Assembly (NCBI GenBank): GCA_015143295.1
Contig: CM026565.1
Location: 28,280,052-28,344,051, forward strand
Source: Tetracentron sinense
Lineage: Eukaryota; Streptophyta; Magnoliopsida; Trochodendrales; Trochodendraceae
Direction: 5' to 3'
Length of the DNA stretch: 64,000 nucleotides
The notes under the pieces were generated by a model, which did not search any database, was not told where the DNA came from, and saw only the letters and a list, made by a program, of their open reading frames with translations. This document shows positions 50,940-63,990 of the stretch, piece after piece (within the stretch, counting starts at the first letter, position 1; each line of letters starts with the position of its first letter). A program made the position numbers and the translations under genes.

Positions 50940-51349
50940 GTATTTGATTTTATTGGAGAAAATTGATTTTTTTTTCTTTGATTTTCTCTGTTTTTTCCAA
51001 TTTCTTTTTGGCAACCAAGCATGGCTTTATTAGAGGAAAACCAAAGAAGAAAAGGGGAGTTGTAACCGGACAAAGCAAGCGGATGTGCGTGTGAGACCAA
51101 GGGAGAATTATAAAAAACTCTTTGCTTTCTCTCTTTCCAAATGCACCAAGGAACAACTTCAGGGGAGCACCGACCAAATGAAATTCCAAACATTATTTTC
51201 ACACTCCAAAAATAGCATGAAGGGGTAAGAAGTTGAAAAATGATGAAAGAAAGACCATTCCACTCTGAGGAAGAAAAACCCAAAATCTCACACACTATTA
51301 GATGATGTAAGAGCAAATTGTTCATTGGTTCTTTTGCATGCAAGTACAA
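50940..51349 (-). pseudogene. L1 LINE C-terminal fragment
   Basis: The minus frame has SSSEWNGLSFIIFQLLTP and VPWCIWKERKQRVFYNS, the zinc-binding end of L1 ORF2, followed by tail sequence. No reverse transcriptase remains. Confidence 0.7.
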
Positions 51350-51916
51350 ATAACAACAATTTGCTATCCGCTAACCTCTATTATTTAGATGATTACAAGT
51401 TAGAATTTTATCTAGTGATGCATTCCATTAGAAGAAAGAAACCTTGGAAGGAATACTCAGGATTTCAAACCAACTTATGAGGAAAATAATGAGGAACTAA
51501 TTCAAATGATTGTAATAATCATCGTACTGAGAATAGCTCATTATTGCCTCTAAACCAATAAAAGGCTTCGCTAGCTAATTTTTACGACTCGAACCCACAG
51601 TCTACGTAGCAAAGCTCTTTTTATTTTTAAAATCTACTTTAGCAGACCATTTTGTTTAGTTTTGTTTAATGTAATGATGGTTATGAGTGTACTAATCACT
51701 TGAAAGATAGCTAAACTTTAACCTGTGTAACATCCGATCGAAGTTTACAGGAAAAAAACACATTATTTTACATGATGAAATGAAAAACATTAGATAACTC
51801 TGGCAGCTACTGAAATGAGAGAGAGAGGATGCGAGATGAAAGTCAAAGACCAACGGTTGGGAGAAAAGAGTTTGATTAGTCAGATTTCCGCATAATGCAC
51901 CATTCAAGTGGTGACT

Positions 51917-52392
51917 GAGGTTCGGAATCCCGTTGAAATTTCGTGCAATTTCAGTTTCGTTCCCACCCTACAAATCGAAATCACTCTTATTTCCTTTTGG
52001 CAATTCCGGCCGAATTTTCAGAACTTCAGGTGTAATTTCAGAATTTTGGTCAAATTTTTGAAAATATAATTTTAAATACTTTTAAAACTATTTTTAAAAA
52101 TAAAATAGCAAAAAAAATATCAAAATTAAAAAAAAAAATTATTTTAAAATAAAACAATATTTTTATATAAATATATTAAATTTTAATAAACTATTGTTTC
52201 TGCCAAAATATTCTGAAATGCCGACCAACATTTCTTGAAAATTTGGCCGAAATTTTATGAAATCTCTTGAATTTATTTAATTTGATAAAAAATTTTAAAA
52301 TTATAAAATTTCGCCAAAAATCCAAAATTTTCAAAATTTCGATTCAGGTTGGAGAACCAAAATTGCCTAAATAAATGCGATTTCAAACCTTG
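51917..52392. mobile_element. MITE with AGGTTYGRAATC ends
   Basis: AGGTTCGGAATC at the left is mirrored by GATTTCAAACCT at the right (10 of 12 bases). The flanks are the perfect 9-bp repeat GTGGTGACT (51908-51916 and 52393-52401). A 9-bp duplication suggests Mutator; if the outer base is part of the element it would be an 8-bp hAT site. The interior is built from AATTTC, GAAATT and AAAATTT strings. Non-coding. Confidence 0.8.
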
Positions 52393-52539
52393 GTGGTGAC
52401 TCAGCCATCAATTGTGTAGAAGGAAAATTTGATGTTAAAGAGTGAATAGAGCAGAGTTCCTCTGGATCTGACTCCTAGAGGAATCCCTGAAAAAAGAAAC
52501 ATTAGAGAGAGAGGTTGTGAATACTACTATTAAGAGCTT

Positions 52540-53290
52540 TATGCGCCAGGTTGTGCAGTGGAGTTTGCGGATCTAGTGACAAGCCTCGAAGTCCACCAGA
52601 ATTGGATGAATTTCCACATGCCTGTGGTCAGAGATACCATTCAAGTAGTCAATGATCTCTTTTGAATCTGATTCGACTATGGCCCGGGTCAGCGATGCAC
52701 CAAGGGCGAACAGAAAAAGAAAAATAAATGGTTGGTTCTACAACTTCCAGAACTGAAACAAAAGAATTGGATGAACGCCCTACAACTTCAATGGGTGAGC
52801 TCCTTGACTGAACAAAAAGCAGATCTTTCTTCCAGTGGCATGCATTTATCATCGATATTTTTTCATTTGGATTGGATGAGCGTTGAGCCAGTTGTTGGGG
52901 AGTATCCCGGGGAACTACTCTAATAAAGAAAGTCATTTCTCTCTTTGGCCGGGGATACCCAATTAGGGGAGAGAGAGCGAGCTTGCCGTAGGAAAGAAAG
53001 GAGGTCTGAATCGACCTGTTTGCAGTCACTGTCAGAAACTTCAATCACATTCGAGAGTGAACTCGGTGAGAAATATCAGTAGCGTGCGAGCGCAGTTTAC
53101 TGAGCTCTGCCATCCGAATCTCGATTCGCAATAAAGAGGGAAAGACAGGAAAGAGACTCCAGTGATCGAGAATCAATCTTGCTAGAGATTCGGATAAAGC
53201 TTCCTTCATGATTCCGGGCCGCAACCCCCGCTCCTGCCGCAAGTACACTAGTGAGAGCTGATCCATCCACGTTTATTTAATAAATCCAAC
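52540..53290 (-). pseudogene. RNase H-like (RVT_3) remnant
   Basis: The minus strand reads VDGSALTSVLAAGAGV near 53265 and VESDSKEIIDYLNG near 52670, the first and third motifs of the plant RVT_3 RNase H domain found in LINE tails and related solo genes. The frame is broken between them. Whether it belonged to an L1 or to a host pseudogene cannot be told. Confidence 0.65.
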
Positions 53291-54465
53291 CTGGATCTGG
53301 GGGGACGCCATGAATGACTAATGGGTAGAGCAGCTTGGGCCTGGTTAGATTTACTAGCTGAGGCTGATGAGAACACCTGAATTAACAATTCCATTCTTGC
53401 TGATCCAATTGGAAAGTAACAAGTGGCAGAAACTCGACTTCCAGCCTCCTATAAGTTATGTTTGTCTCAAAATCAACTATATATAGAAACCCGCTTTGTA
53501 GGCTATTCAGTAACCATTTAGCATAGGCTCAGTTTTCTTGGATTGTTTATACTGCTCTCTTTATGCACTTTGGTGCATCCTTCCCTTCTTGCCCAGAGTT
53601 AAGATAGTTTGTAGTTTGTAAGAAGCCTTGATCTTGATCGATCAGCTTCCCCCCTTGCAACACAGTTCTTCAATTGAGTTTCAATGGGACAAAATCTAGG
53701 TATCTCTCTTTTGGAGCCTTCAGCTTCTTCTCCTTCACTGGCTTCTCAGCCAGCTACTGTCTTTTTCTGTCGTTACCGTTTGTTAGAATCCGAGGTGGCA
53801 CTGATATTTGAGATGGAAGGAAGTTTTTGGCCCATTGTAGTCCGGGGCTAAAAGGGCATTGCTGCCAAGTTTCACTCCCTATATAACATAATGAAATGTG
53901 GGCATGCATGGAACAGAGAGAATCTTTTTAGAAGTTCAGATAAAAAACCATATTTTGCATTTGCATTCAGGGCTCAACAAGAATGAAGAAAAGAAAAACC
54001 GAATGAATCTTAATCTGGATCCATTTAGACAATCAATTTGAAAGATTCCAAAACAAAAGAAAAAACCTAATCCTAATCTGGATCCCTTCTTGATAATCAA
54101 ATACGAATTCTAATTAGACGACTCCAAGCTGACCACACCAATCCAATTTCAACACATTGAGAAGGAGAATTTAAGTTGAAAATAAAATAACAGTTTCACT
54201 GCCACATGTCAATTTGCAATTGGGTGGTCTGTTTGGAAGACGACCCTGTGACCGTTTTCTATTTTCCAACAACTACATTGATGATCCATTTTGACAACCA
54301 ATTACATTGAAAGATTACATCATTTTCTTTTTGGAGGCTTCCAACCCATCTGGCAACTAAACATGGCATCACCAACTCGTCGGCCTCACATCATCGAGGC
54401 AAAGAAACAATGGCCCCACGAAAGAAATAAAATTTCCAGATTAATCACAAAGAATTAATGAAATA
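53291..54465. other. Intergenic, 3' flank of the transporter gene
   Basis: No coding sequence or repeat end is recognised. Its part nearest 54465 is the likely 3' untranslated region of the SLC35F-like gene. Confidence 0.5.
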
Positions 54466-55018
54466 CTACAATCCCAACTTTTTAGAGAACCAATTTGAAA
54501 GGTTAGCTATCACAAAACCTGCGAATACCTGCAAGACACCGCAAAAGGATCCAGAGATAAATGAGATATGCCACTGACAAGAAGTAATTTTGTTTCTTAA
54601 CAAGAAACTATAGTTGCAGCAACTGCTTGTTATATAGTTAGGATATAGGTTTCTATTTTTATGGTATATCTTACCTGAGCCGAGCCAAGAATATATATCG
54701 CTGAATAGTGACGGCCATGAATCACCATGTCTGCGACCATGGCAAGTGGTATGGTGAGTGACATGCCTAAGGTGGCCACCAGTGGAGTCGTCCAAACAAC
54801 ACATAATGCCCTGGTGAGAGTAGAGCAGCCCGAGTTAATAAGAATATAAACATCTAAATGCATGAAGCAGAAGTCGAAAAGGGTTCTTCTCCTCACATAC
54901 CAGAAGTAGTCAGAGAGGACACTTCCAACAAAGCCGTTGGCAAGCACAAGTTCATCCATTTTAGCAGAGTGAGGGATTGCAAACTTGGGTTCGATTCCCA
55001 AGGCAGTCAATGGCCAAA
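54466..55018 (-). CDS. SLC35F/EamA-type transporter, last three exons (partial)
   Basis: Exons 54901-55018, 54675-54810 and 54466-54528 join in frame (GT-AG introns of 90 and 146 bp) and end in TAG. They encode [67 protein letters not shown] and [17 protein letters not shown]. This is the C-terminal part of plant solute carrier 35F5-like (DMT superfamily) membrane proteins, predicted to sit in an endomembrane such as the vacuole. About 105 residues are present of the roughly 400 usual. The first exon here begins at a CAG acceptor in phase 1, so earlier exons are required. I find none between 55019 and 57030; they lie beyond the L1 at 57-64 kb or are lost. The coding sequence shows no damage. 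Confidence 0.85.
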
Positions 55019-57032
55019 CTGAAAGCAAATGAAAATAAAGAATAACTCAATAAAAAGGATTGTTGATGCTACTGGTTATCGCAAAATGGGTTTTACTGGC
55101 TCAGAGAAAATAATTGTATGGAAATATTGACAGTCAGCCACATCACTCACATCACACTTTTATGACTATGGGGAGACATGAGAAAATTTAGCAAGCCTCC
55201 AAAAGATCCAGCTTTAACACTTCTTTGGTTTAATGATGAAAAGATGTCCTAATACACTTCTTTGGTTTAATGATGAAAAGATGTCCTAATACACTTTTCT
55301 GGTTTAAAGCTGAATATGATGTCCTAATAATTATGAAATCGGATGTACTGCCTACTAATTTAGCAAGCCTCAAGGGTAGATTCAATAGATCAACTACACC
55401 AATAAAAGGCCCACAAAATAAGGACCTGAAGATAATCAAACCTTACAATAAGGACCAACCTCCGGACTTCACTAAGTACTTTCCTTTTCTGATCCTAATG
55501 AATCTAAAGGACACCTTCACACAATTCTTGTGTAAGTTCGTTGACCCTATGATTTCTCCATTGCAAGTTTGCAAAACATGGATCAGAACCAGTAAAGAGA
55601 AGGCCAGAACCCCTGAACTTCAAACAGATTTCAGGACCGTCAATAATAAAACCCAGTCAATGGCTAGTCCCTTTTCATTCAAAGAGCCGAAGGCATTTAG
55701 TTTCCCTACTACTTGCATGTTTGTTCCCTTGTTTAGACCTTTAAAAACAAAGGAGAAATTAAGAATGAGTTAAACTGATCTTCCTTGAAAAAGTTCATTG
55801 TTTCACTTCTAAAAACCTCAGATAAAGGCAAACATGTGATTTTTTTCTCTACATGTCCTGCATGTCACTCATCTTCTCCTTTCAGCTTTGCAGTTCTGCT
55901 GTTGCTTCCACCTACTGTCATGTCTAAACTAGCTCCCTCGGATGCAACTTGCTTCAAATCCAATTTGATTCAAGTAAGTTGTATGTGATGTTTTTTTATC
56001 AGCTTCATGCCTGCAATGCGTGGCGGCATACAAAGCCTATTATCTAGCATAAGGATCCCGCTTGCTAGCTTGGAAACCTTGATGCCAAGGACCCATCACT
56101 GCCGACTTCAAAGCCTTACACCTCCAATATCTGAAACCTTATCTTGTTGCCCAAGTCCTTGGCAAGCGAGCCCAATTATGCCGACTCTAGCAACCTTGGC
56201 AATTTCCTTGACAAAGGAAAACTAGAGAGGTCCTAGATTTGTTGGTAAGAGAACTGAGAACACACTGACATAACAAGCACCCCAGAAAAAATGTAATTGT
56301 GATCCCATTTCAACCAAGTACCGAGGGAATATTTTCCTACTAACTGCAGATGTACCTCAGCTATCTTTCACCTTTTCCCCTAAGTGTTCTGTTAGCACAC
56401 CATAGGGGACTAGAATGTTTGTCCGAGTAAAGTAGCAGTGTTAGGCGGAACCGACCATAGGTCCGTCTATCACTCACTTTAGTCAGAAGTACTTAACTCC
56501 CTTTTCAGAGACGATCATATATAACATATTTGGGTACTTAGACAAAGGGCCCATATCCCTAAGGGTTTTCCCCCCTTCCTGTGACTTGTGAAAGGTTCTA
56601 ACACTTTGGAGTCACCTTCCTTCACAACCCAAAGGGAGTTTGAGTACAAAAAGGAGAATGTGAGCATCAAACACATAGGAACCTAGAAGTGAAGGCTCCA
56701 AAATGAGGATGACATATCCCTAGTGCCAAAGAGGGAAAAACTGGAGTCGATTAGCATGGACCCCCAAAATCAAAGGCTCCAGAAAGGAGAGAACAAATCC
56801 CTAACACCAAAAAGCTGAGTGACATTTACAATGATAGTTTCTTGTCCACTCCTCGAGTAGGTCCTCTTGTGGTGTGGTTCCAGCTAAGTTGGGGCAATCA
56901 TAATCCTATCAAGATTTCTCTTCAATTTTAAAGGACAGAACTCAGATATTTGTGCGCTTCTATCAGCTGGCTAGATGTCGCAATAGGATTGTTCCTCGTA
57001 ATTCAAATCGTATGTTAGAACTAGAACGTCAC
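55019..57032. other. Probable transporter intron or flank; 37-bp tandem repeat
   Basis: CACTTCTTTGGTTTAATGATG starts at 55218 and 55255, with a diverged third copy at 55292 (period 37). A 167-codon plus-strand frame (55270-55773) overlaps it but matches nothing I know and is probably chance. No other gene is seen. Confidence 0.5.
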
Positions 57033-57176
57033 TTTTTTTTAATCGGTAAATCAGATATATATTAAAGAAATCAATACCTTACAGAGATGTAAACTAAAAC
57101 GAGAAAGAAAAGAAAATAAAGCTAAAGGGAGAAACGACTACCATTACAAAATAACACACAGTCCACCAACAACTTC

Positions 57177-60100
57177 TCAGGGATGCAAGGTATCCCTCAC
57201 TACTTGATCCAAATGGAGAGAGGAACTCCACTCCACAATCGACTGGTGCACCCGTGCCAGGATATGATGAAATGGGGAGGGGGAGTTGTCAAATAAGCGG
57301 CCATTCCTCTCTTTCCAGATGGCCCATGCTATCGCACCCAATAAAAAAGTCCATATTATTTCCTTAGCCCCCACTGAAGTTGTCAAACCCCAACCAGATA
57401 AGAAGCTCAGAATGGAAAATGGGAAGACCCACTCCACACCCAATCGAGCCAAGAAAAAAGCCCAAATCTCAAAGACTACCGGGCAATGCAAGATCAAATG
57501 ATTCACACTTTCTTCCTCTTTCAGGCCAGGTAGCAACGGTTAGCAAAGCTCCACCCTCTCCTCTTTAACTGATTCGTAGTGAGAATCTTATTTAGTGCTG
57601 CAGACCAGAGGAAGAAGGATACCTTCGTGGGGACCTGGTTAACCCACATAGCCGTATGGGAAAATAAGCGCAAAGGAGAAGAACCAAATGACTGCAAGAG
57701 TGATCTCACTGAAAATCGGCCACTGGTCAAAAGCTGATGCATATCGTCGACTTCCCAAGCATTTAAATCCCTCATAAACCTAGGGCACCATACAAAACCA
57801 CCACCCAATCTCTCTTTGCCCTTGGCAATAGAAGCCCCCTAATGAGTGGCCAAAGTAAAGATAGAACCAAAATCATCCTTAAGTGATGACTGACCACAAC
57901 AAACATCATGCCAATATTGAATTTCTTCCCCATTACCCAATTTGAAACTAATAAAAGGATCTAAAGACTTGGCCACTCCTATAATGCCTTTCCACAAACC
58001 CACACCGTGCGGGCCCCTAACAACCTTGGGTAGCCAAGGTGATGAAAGGCCGTATTTGGCCACAATCACCTTCCTCCAAAAACTCGCCCGCTCCCCACTG
58101 AAACGCCAAACCCACTTACCTAGCAAAGCCTTGTTTACTGCACTAAGGGGGGCAATGTTTAGGCCCACTGACCCTAAAGGTTTACAAATTTGGTTTCAAT
58201 CAACGACAGGATAGTTCCTTTTGTCACCCCTACCTTGCCATAAAAAATTGCGCTGAAGGCACTCCAGGGACACCGCAATGGAACGAGGGAGTACCAAGGA
58301 GGAAAGATAATAAGTTGGCAGGCTCCTAAGAGTACTTTTGATGAGGGTCAGCTTACCGTATTTGGAGAGGAAATCATTTCCAACTGGCAAGCCTCGATGA
58401 GAATCAGTCTAAAACTGGGGCCCAAACGGCTTTGGATTTAAAGGGTGCCCTAAGCGGAAGACTGAGGTAGGAGGAGGAAAGGGAGCCTTTACGGAAATCA
58501 AGACAGCTAGCTGGGACATCAAGGTGAGGAATATCTCCCACATGCACAATTTCACTCTTACCCAGGTTAATTCTAAGGACAGACATGGCCTCGAAACAAC
58601 GTAGGATACAATGGAGATTGATGAGTTGAAAACAGGAGGCACCACAAAATACTAATATATCATCAGCAAATTGGAGGTGCAAGATAATAATCTGCTCTCG
58701 ACCAACTGAGAAACCTTCTAGCAGCCTCCCTTGCGCCCGAATCAACATCTGGCTCAAGGCCTCAAAAACAATGATGAACAATGCCGGGGACAACGGGTCC
58801 CCTTGCCTTAATCCCTTGGAACTACGAAAGAAGCCTTTAGAGCTCCCATTAATGAGGATCGAGAATGAGGCAGAGGAGATACAAGCAAAAATCCATGAGC
58901 ACCAACGAGACCCAAATCTCATCCTACCCATCAAATAAAGGAGGACCTTTCCATATCGATCTTACACACAAGGCCGGGATTATTACATTTCAGCCGCTCG
59001 TCCACACATTCATTGACAATAAGAATGCCATATAGAATTTGTCTCTCCTTTACAAGGCTCCTTGATGCAGAGAGATAATAGAAACCCAAGACACTTCTAA
59101 GACGGACAACCAACACTTCTGCTAAAATTTTGTAAGCACTGCAGACCAAACAGATCGGGCGGAACTCTTTCAGATCCTGTGCCCCAGCCCTCTTAGGGAT
59201 CAAGGTCACAAAGGTATTATTGATCGCTCGATCAAAAGACCTTGACTCGTGGAGCTCCTGTAGAACAGCAAGAAAGTCCCTTCCTACAATATCCTAGCAC
59301 TCTCAGTAAAATTCAATGAAGAAGCCGTCAGGACCGGGTGCCTTGTTCCTCGCCATAGATTGAAGGGCACTGAGAACCTCATCTTCTCAGAATGGTCGCT
59401 CCAACTCCTCACTTTGGGTTGAAGAGATGGAGGCAAATGGTAGACCATCTAACTTAGGGCGCCAATAGACTTTCTTCAAGTACAAGCCCTTATAGAACCC
59501 GACCACACTATCCTCAATGCCTTTTTGATCTGACAGCAACTGACCATCAACTAGTAGACTAGAGATGATGGATTTTTGATAGAAGTTGGCAATTCGGTGG
59601 AAGAATTTGGTATTACGGTCTCCCTCCTTCAACCATCTAATCCTGGACTTCTATTTCCAACTAATCTCCTCAAGCCTCACTGACTCCAAATAAGCACTTT
59701 TTATGGACATTGAATATCTAGCAAAAGTTTGGCTTTCTTCTCCGCTAAGTTCCCAAAGACCTCCTTATTCCAGGTCTTGATGCTCGCTTTGAGAGCTTTC
59801 AATTTGAGACCAAACCTCGTGCTAGGAGGCCCCCAAGCCACATTGGAAGACCACACCTCGGACACAAAGGCTTTGAACTCCTCCTTCTGAAGCCACATAT
59901 TCTCAAACCTAAAGGGTGACGAGCCTCCCCTCGATCTTGCGGAGGCCAACAGAATTGGGACATGGTTAGATGTGCGACGAGGCAGAGACGATTGGATAAG
60001 ATCAGGGAACATGTCTTCCCAATCAACGAAGAAGAGGAAGCGATCCAGTCTACTAGCACGGTGACCCAATGGAAGCTGAGACCAAGTAAATTGGACACCT

Positions 60101-60637
60101 CTGAGGGGGTAATCAATCAAGCTATGACGGTTGATGAAGTTTTCAAATCTCTGCATTTTGGCCGATCTAGATTGCACACCTCGTCTCTCATGAGGGAAGC
60201 GGGTGCAGTTAAAATCACCCCCCATACACCAGGAGGCATCCCACCTCGCACTCACATCATCTAACTTGCCAAAACTCAGTATCAGCAGAAGCCCCAGATG
60301 GACCATAAACCCCTGTAAAAACCTAGTTTGGTCCCCCATTGGACAAGTGACAGAGAACATATATCGAGAACGCTCCTAGCTCGGATTCCAAAACATCAAT
60401 TTGACTCCTATCCCATACAAGTAAGATGCCCCCTGAGGCACCTATGGACGCTACACTGAGCCAATCTGATGGACTGTCCCCCCATAGGTCTCTAATCAGT
60501 TGAAGCCGGATCTTCCCCAACTTAGTTTCCTGAAGCAGAGAAGGTCTTTCTGAGAGGATGAATTTTTTGATTGCCACATGTTTCGCGGGGCAACCTCGAC
60601 CACGAATATTCCAGGATAACAGACTTAGATCTGACAT
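57177..60637 (-). pseudogene. L1 ORF2: endonuclease, reverse transcriptase, zinc-binding domain
   Basis: The apurinic-type endonuclease starts at the ATG at 60637 (LSLLSWNIRGRG) and continues after a frame change near 60340 (CMGGDFNCTRFPHERRG, FTWSQ, SRLDRFL). Reverse transcriptase pieces follow: RPICLVCSAYKILAEVL at 58931-59209, then GLRQGDPLSPALFIIVFEAL and the catalytic FADD within 58404-58934. The linker KEGDRNTKFFHRIANFYQKS lies at 59387-59632. The C-terminal zinc-binding RVT region is at 57177-57536 and 57521-57808 (FFLWSAALNKILTTNQLKRRGW, then HLILHCPVVFEIWAFF). At least seven frame breaks. Confidence 0.85.
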
Positions 60638-60799
60638 TGAATACTCTGAGGACCCTCACCCAACCGCTTGGATCGGGGAGAAACTCTACAGTTAGACCTA
60701 TCATTGTTAACATCACACTTCAAACGCCTCACCTCCAACTGAGCACTCCTTTCCAAGCTTGAGGAGTTTAGACTTAGGCTTGACCATCATCCCACAGTT

Positions 60800-63700
60800 T
60801 GATGCTTCGAGAGACTGGAATAGTCTCTACAGCTCATCTTCATGGCCTCCAGCCGAGAGACCAAGGAACTTGCTAATACCCTTCATTTTACTCTCTATCC
60901 AAGGAGATAAACCTAAGACAACGACAGAGGGCGAAGAGAGTAACCTCCCACCTATGGCTATAGATATATCTTTTCGGGTATGCCCCAGAAGCCTAGCCAG
61001 CGAGCTAGCTTTATTTTTGGTGAAAGTACTCAAATAGGGCAATGATTCAGCCCTAACGATACTTGGTTCCTCATCCGGCTGTAGTATCAAACCTCCCTGC
61101 AAATGCAAGCTCAAATAGGAATTCAAACTATTAGAACGATGAAGAGCTAACCTCCTAACCCTATTCAAAGAATTTTGAATAGGGAAGGGGGATGGGGTAG
61201 AGAGGGAGGCCATACCTAAGGGAGGAAGAGGAGGTGAGATCAGAGCCCTTGAGCCTCTTACCAAAGATACGGGATGCTGGGCACTGGCTTTGATCGAGGA
61301 CGATGAGGGTGGGAGAAGGTTCTTGCTACATCCTCCAGACGCTGCTTCCGCAGAAAAAGATGGTGCTTGACTTCCTGGTGAAGGTTCGGGAACTGCCTAA
61401 GACGATGATCCCACATCTACACTGATTTCGGCCGGCTGAGAAGCATCTAAATCTGAGTCCTCTGCTAACGCCCAAAACCTGCCCGTCGAATTCTCCAAGA
61501 GATGATGATGCGCGGCTACCTCCTTCGGCGGTGTGGAACAGCCTGATGCTGCTTCCAGATCTTTCGAATTAATCTCTGAAAAGGTCAGAGAAGGTGACCT
61601 CAAGTGTCCAGACCTGCCGCTCATCACTGATTCAGGTTTCTTGGAGGTCTGGGATTGAATCGAGGATGGTTCAGATGAGACGGGAATGTTGCAATAGCCT
61701 CCAACCGTTTCTTCAACACCACAATATGACACTTGATTCCTGGGTGCGAGATGGGGACCTTCCCCTAATTGCAGAACCACGCCCCCACCCACAAACTCTC
61801 CGATTGGGTAATACCCACCCCCTGTACCCCGTACCATCAATGCCTGATCCCCATACCCACTCTGAACTTCCTCTGGATAGCTACCGTAGGCACCCAAGGC
61901 AGACAGAGGGGATAAGTTGTTGTGGGTAAGCGTCACCACCCCAAAAGCTTCATAGAATGGAGGGAGCTTGCCTGGGCTTGGGGTATCCTCCACTTCTACC
62001 ACCAATGGAGGGGCTTGATCCTGTCGCCTGCCTCCCTACCGAACATGGGACCTGCCATTGATGATTGAGGCAGATTCTCCACTCATTTCCGAGATCCCAA
62101 CAGAGAGAGGGTTGGGTGCCATCGATTGCCATCTTCGGTTCTTGCTACCCCTCTTGCACGAGATCGGACACTCAACGGGAGCCCTAGTTTTTCAAATACC
62201 GGGTCTAGAAGGAAAGGATCCGCACCCTCAAGATCCGCTTGCGCCAACGCTAGTTCGGGTGTGTGGGCTGACCCAGTTCGTAATCCATCATCATAACCCC
62301 CGGGCACGGGTTGTTTCGGCCATATGTTAGGCCCAAGGCCATAACTGGGTCTTGAGGTTGGTGGGCCATCTAAGTCTGATGGGCCAACTATCCCTGCTAC
62401 TAAAGGGCCTGCGCCACTAGGGACTAGTGGCCCTAAAGCAGACTTAGAGGCTTACGCAAAATAATACTTACGGCCCTTTGCTGAGTCCCCCTACGAGACA
62501 CCTAACACCTCCTTAACTTTTTGTCCTGAGCTCCTCATTACCATTATTGTTTGACATTGGATCCCTAATCGAGGCCTATCACTAGCCCCATGTTCCCTGA
62601 CATTTGCTATTTCTGGGCACAGAACCTTCTCTCTTAAGTTGGAGAGTGTTTGATTGCCTTTAACTTTACTTTTCCTTTTCTTCTTTCTCCCCTTGCGTCT
62701 ACTCTTGGGATTTGGTTGTTCTACCCTGATGAGTTCTTGCCTACTAATACTGTCGCTTGTACCTGCTTGTGGGTTTGAGGACGGAAGCTTTGTGGTTTCG
62801 AGGCCTGTACACACTTTGACCCACAGTGGCTTTGCTTTTCGTTTTTGACAACCTCCCCCCAACATGCAACTATACATGCCTTCCACGTCATCGTCTTCAA
62901 CCTCATTTTTTTCTTCCTTGTGTCGGAGACTCTCCATCGACCAAAGGCTCATAGCTTCTTCTGCCACCGAGATGATGCTAATTTCAACTTGGTATAGGAT
63001 TTTCTTGTCTTTCACTGTCACCAACCTGGGAATAGATAGGATTCCCCCCCACTGATACTCCTATTTTTGCAAAACTAAGACATGAAAGATTAATGGTAGA
63101 TTGGTGAGTTTCTGCATATTCACCACAAAGCTCTCCAATTTTAATGAACATGTCCTCCTTCCATAGGTGGAATGGGAGCCCCTGTAACCCAATCCATCTC
63201 GATTTAGACAATCCGGTAAAATAATGCGTTTACTTCAGGCCACAATTTATAAAATGCGAGGGAGGGCCCTCCCGAAATCTGAATTGGTGTTCTTGCATTG
63301 ATATCTCGAGTAAGCTCCTTGGTCTTGGATTTGTCAATAATAATAAGAGCTCTCCTTGACTGATAGGGTTGGACTAATTTCACGGAGGCAATCTTTGACC
63401 CGAACCCAGTTCACCCCTTCTGTTGAGGCTGAGACAACCATGGCTGATTCCTTTAATTTGACCGATTCAAACTCGTGATGGACCTGTATCCGATGTTGCC
63501 CTCCCGCAGACGTAATAGAGAAAAACCCTTTAGCACCTTCCGTGCTAGATATTTCCTTCTGGCGGGGCTGTTCACGTTCTTTGTTTAGGGAGGAGGTCGG
63601 TATAACAGACTTGGGATTGAGAACGTTCTTAGTTCTGTTGGTGGGTAAGAATTTTTTAAGAGTAATACTGAAACTTTCCCAACCCCAGCCTTTCTTCCCC

Positions 63701-63990
63701 TCAAGAATGAAGATGGCATTTGTCTGCCTCTCATTTTTATAAATGGCGATTTTAATAAACAGACCATTGATGTTTCCCCCTAGTGAAAGAAACTCCTAAG
63801 GTCACTGGAGTTCGCATAATCAGGCTTACTAGCTAACAACTCTATGGCAACATAAGAATTAAGAACCCAAGCACTGAAGGTGCTAAGACATTGGAGTTGG
63901 CTGGGATGGGTACCTGATGCCAAGGTCACCCTAGCAAGGCGAGGCCCATATGCCAGAGAAAAGGGCTTTGCCAACATCCATGTGTCATTG
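60800..63990 (-). pseudogene. L1 ORF1 (DUF4283-type nucleic-acid-binding protein), broken
   Basis: Minus-strand pieces appear in the order of a plant L1 ORF1: 63780-63977 (PFSLAYGPRLARVTLAS), then SRWIGLQGLPFHLWKEDMFIKIGELCG in 62984-63211 (the end of the DUF4283 domain). VKDKKILYQVEISIISVAEEA follows in 62491-63024, then Pro/Ser/Gly-rich segments at 61397-62005 and 60827-61264. Stops separate the pieces. Confidence 0.65.

Noticed and set aside
55270-55773. 167-residue plus frame
   Set aside because: Its start lies in a 37-bp tandem repeat, it resembles no family I know and has no clear promoter; probably chance.
56380-56600. Stretch that looked like organelle-derived or structured RNA sequence
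   Set aside because: I could not match it to any plastid or mitochondrial gene or to a tRNA or rRNA fold.
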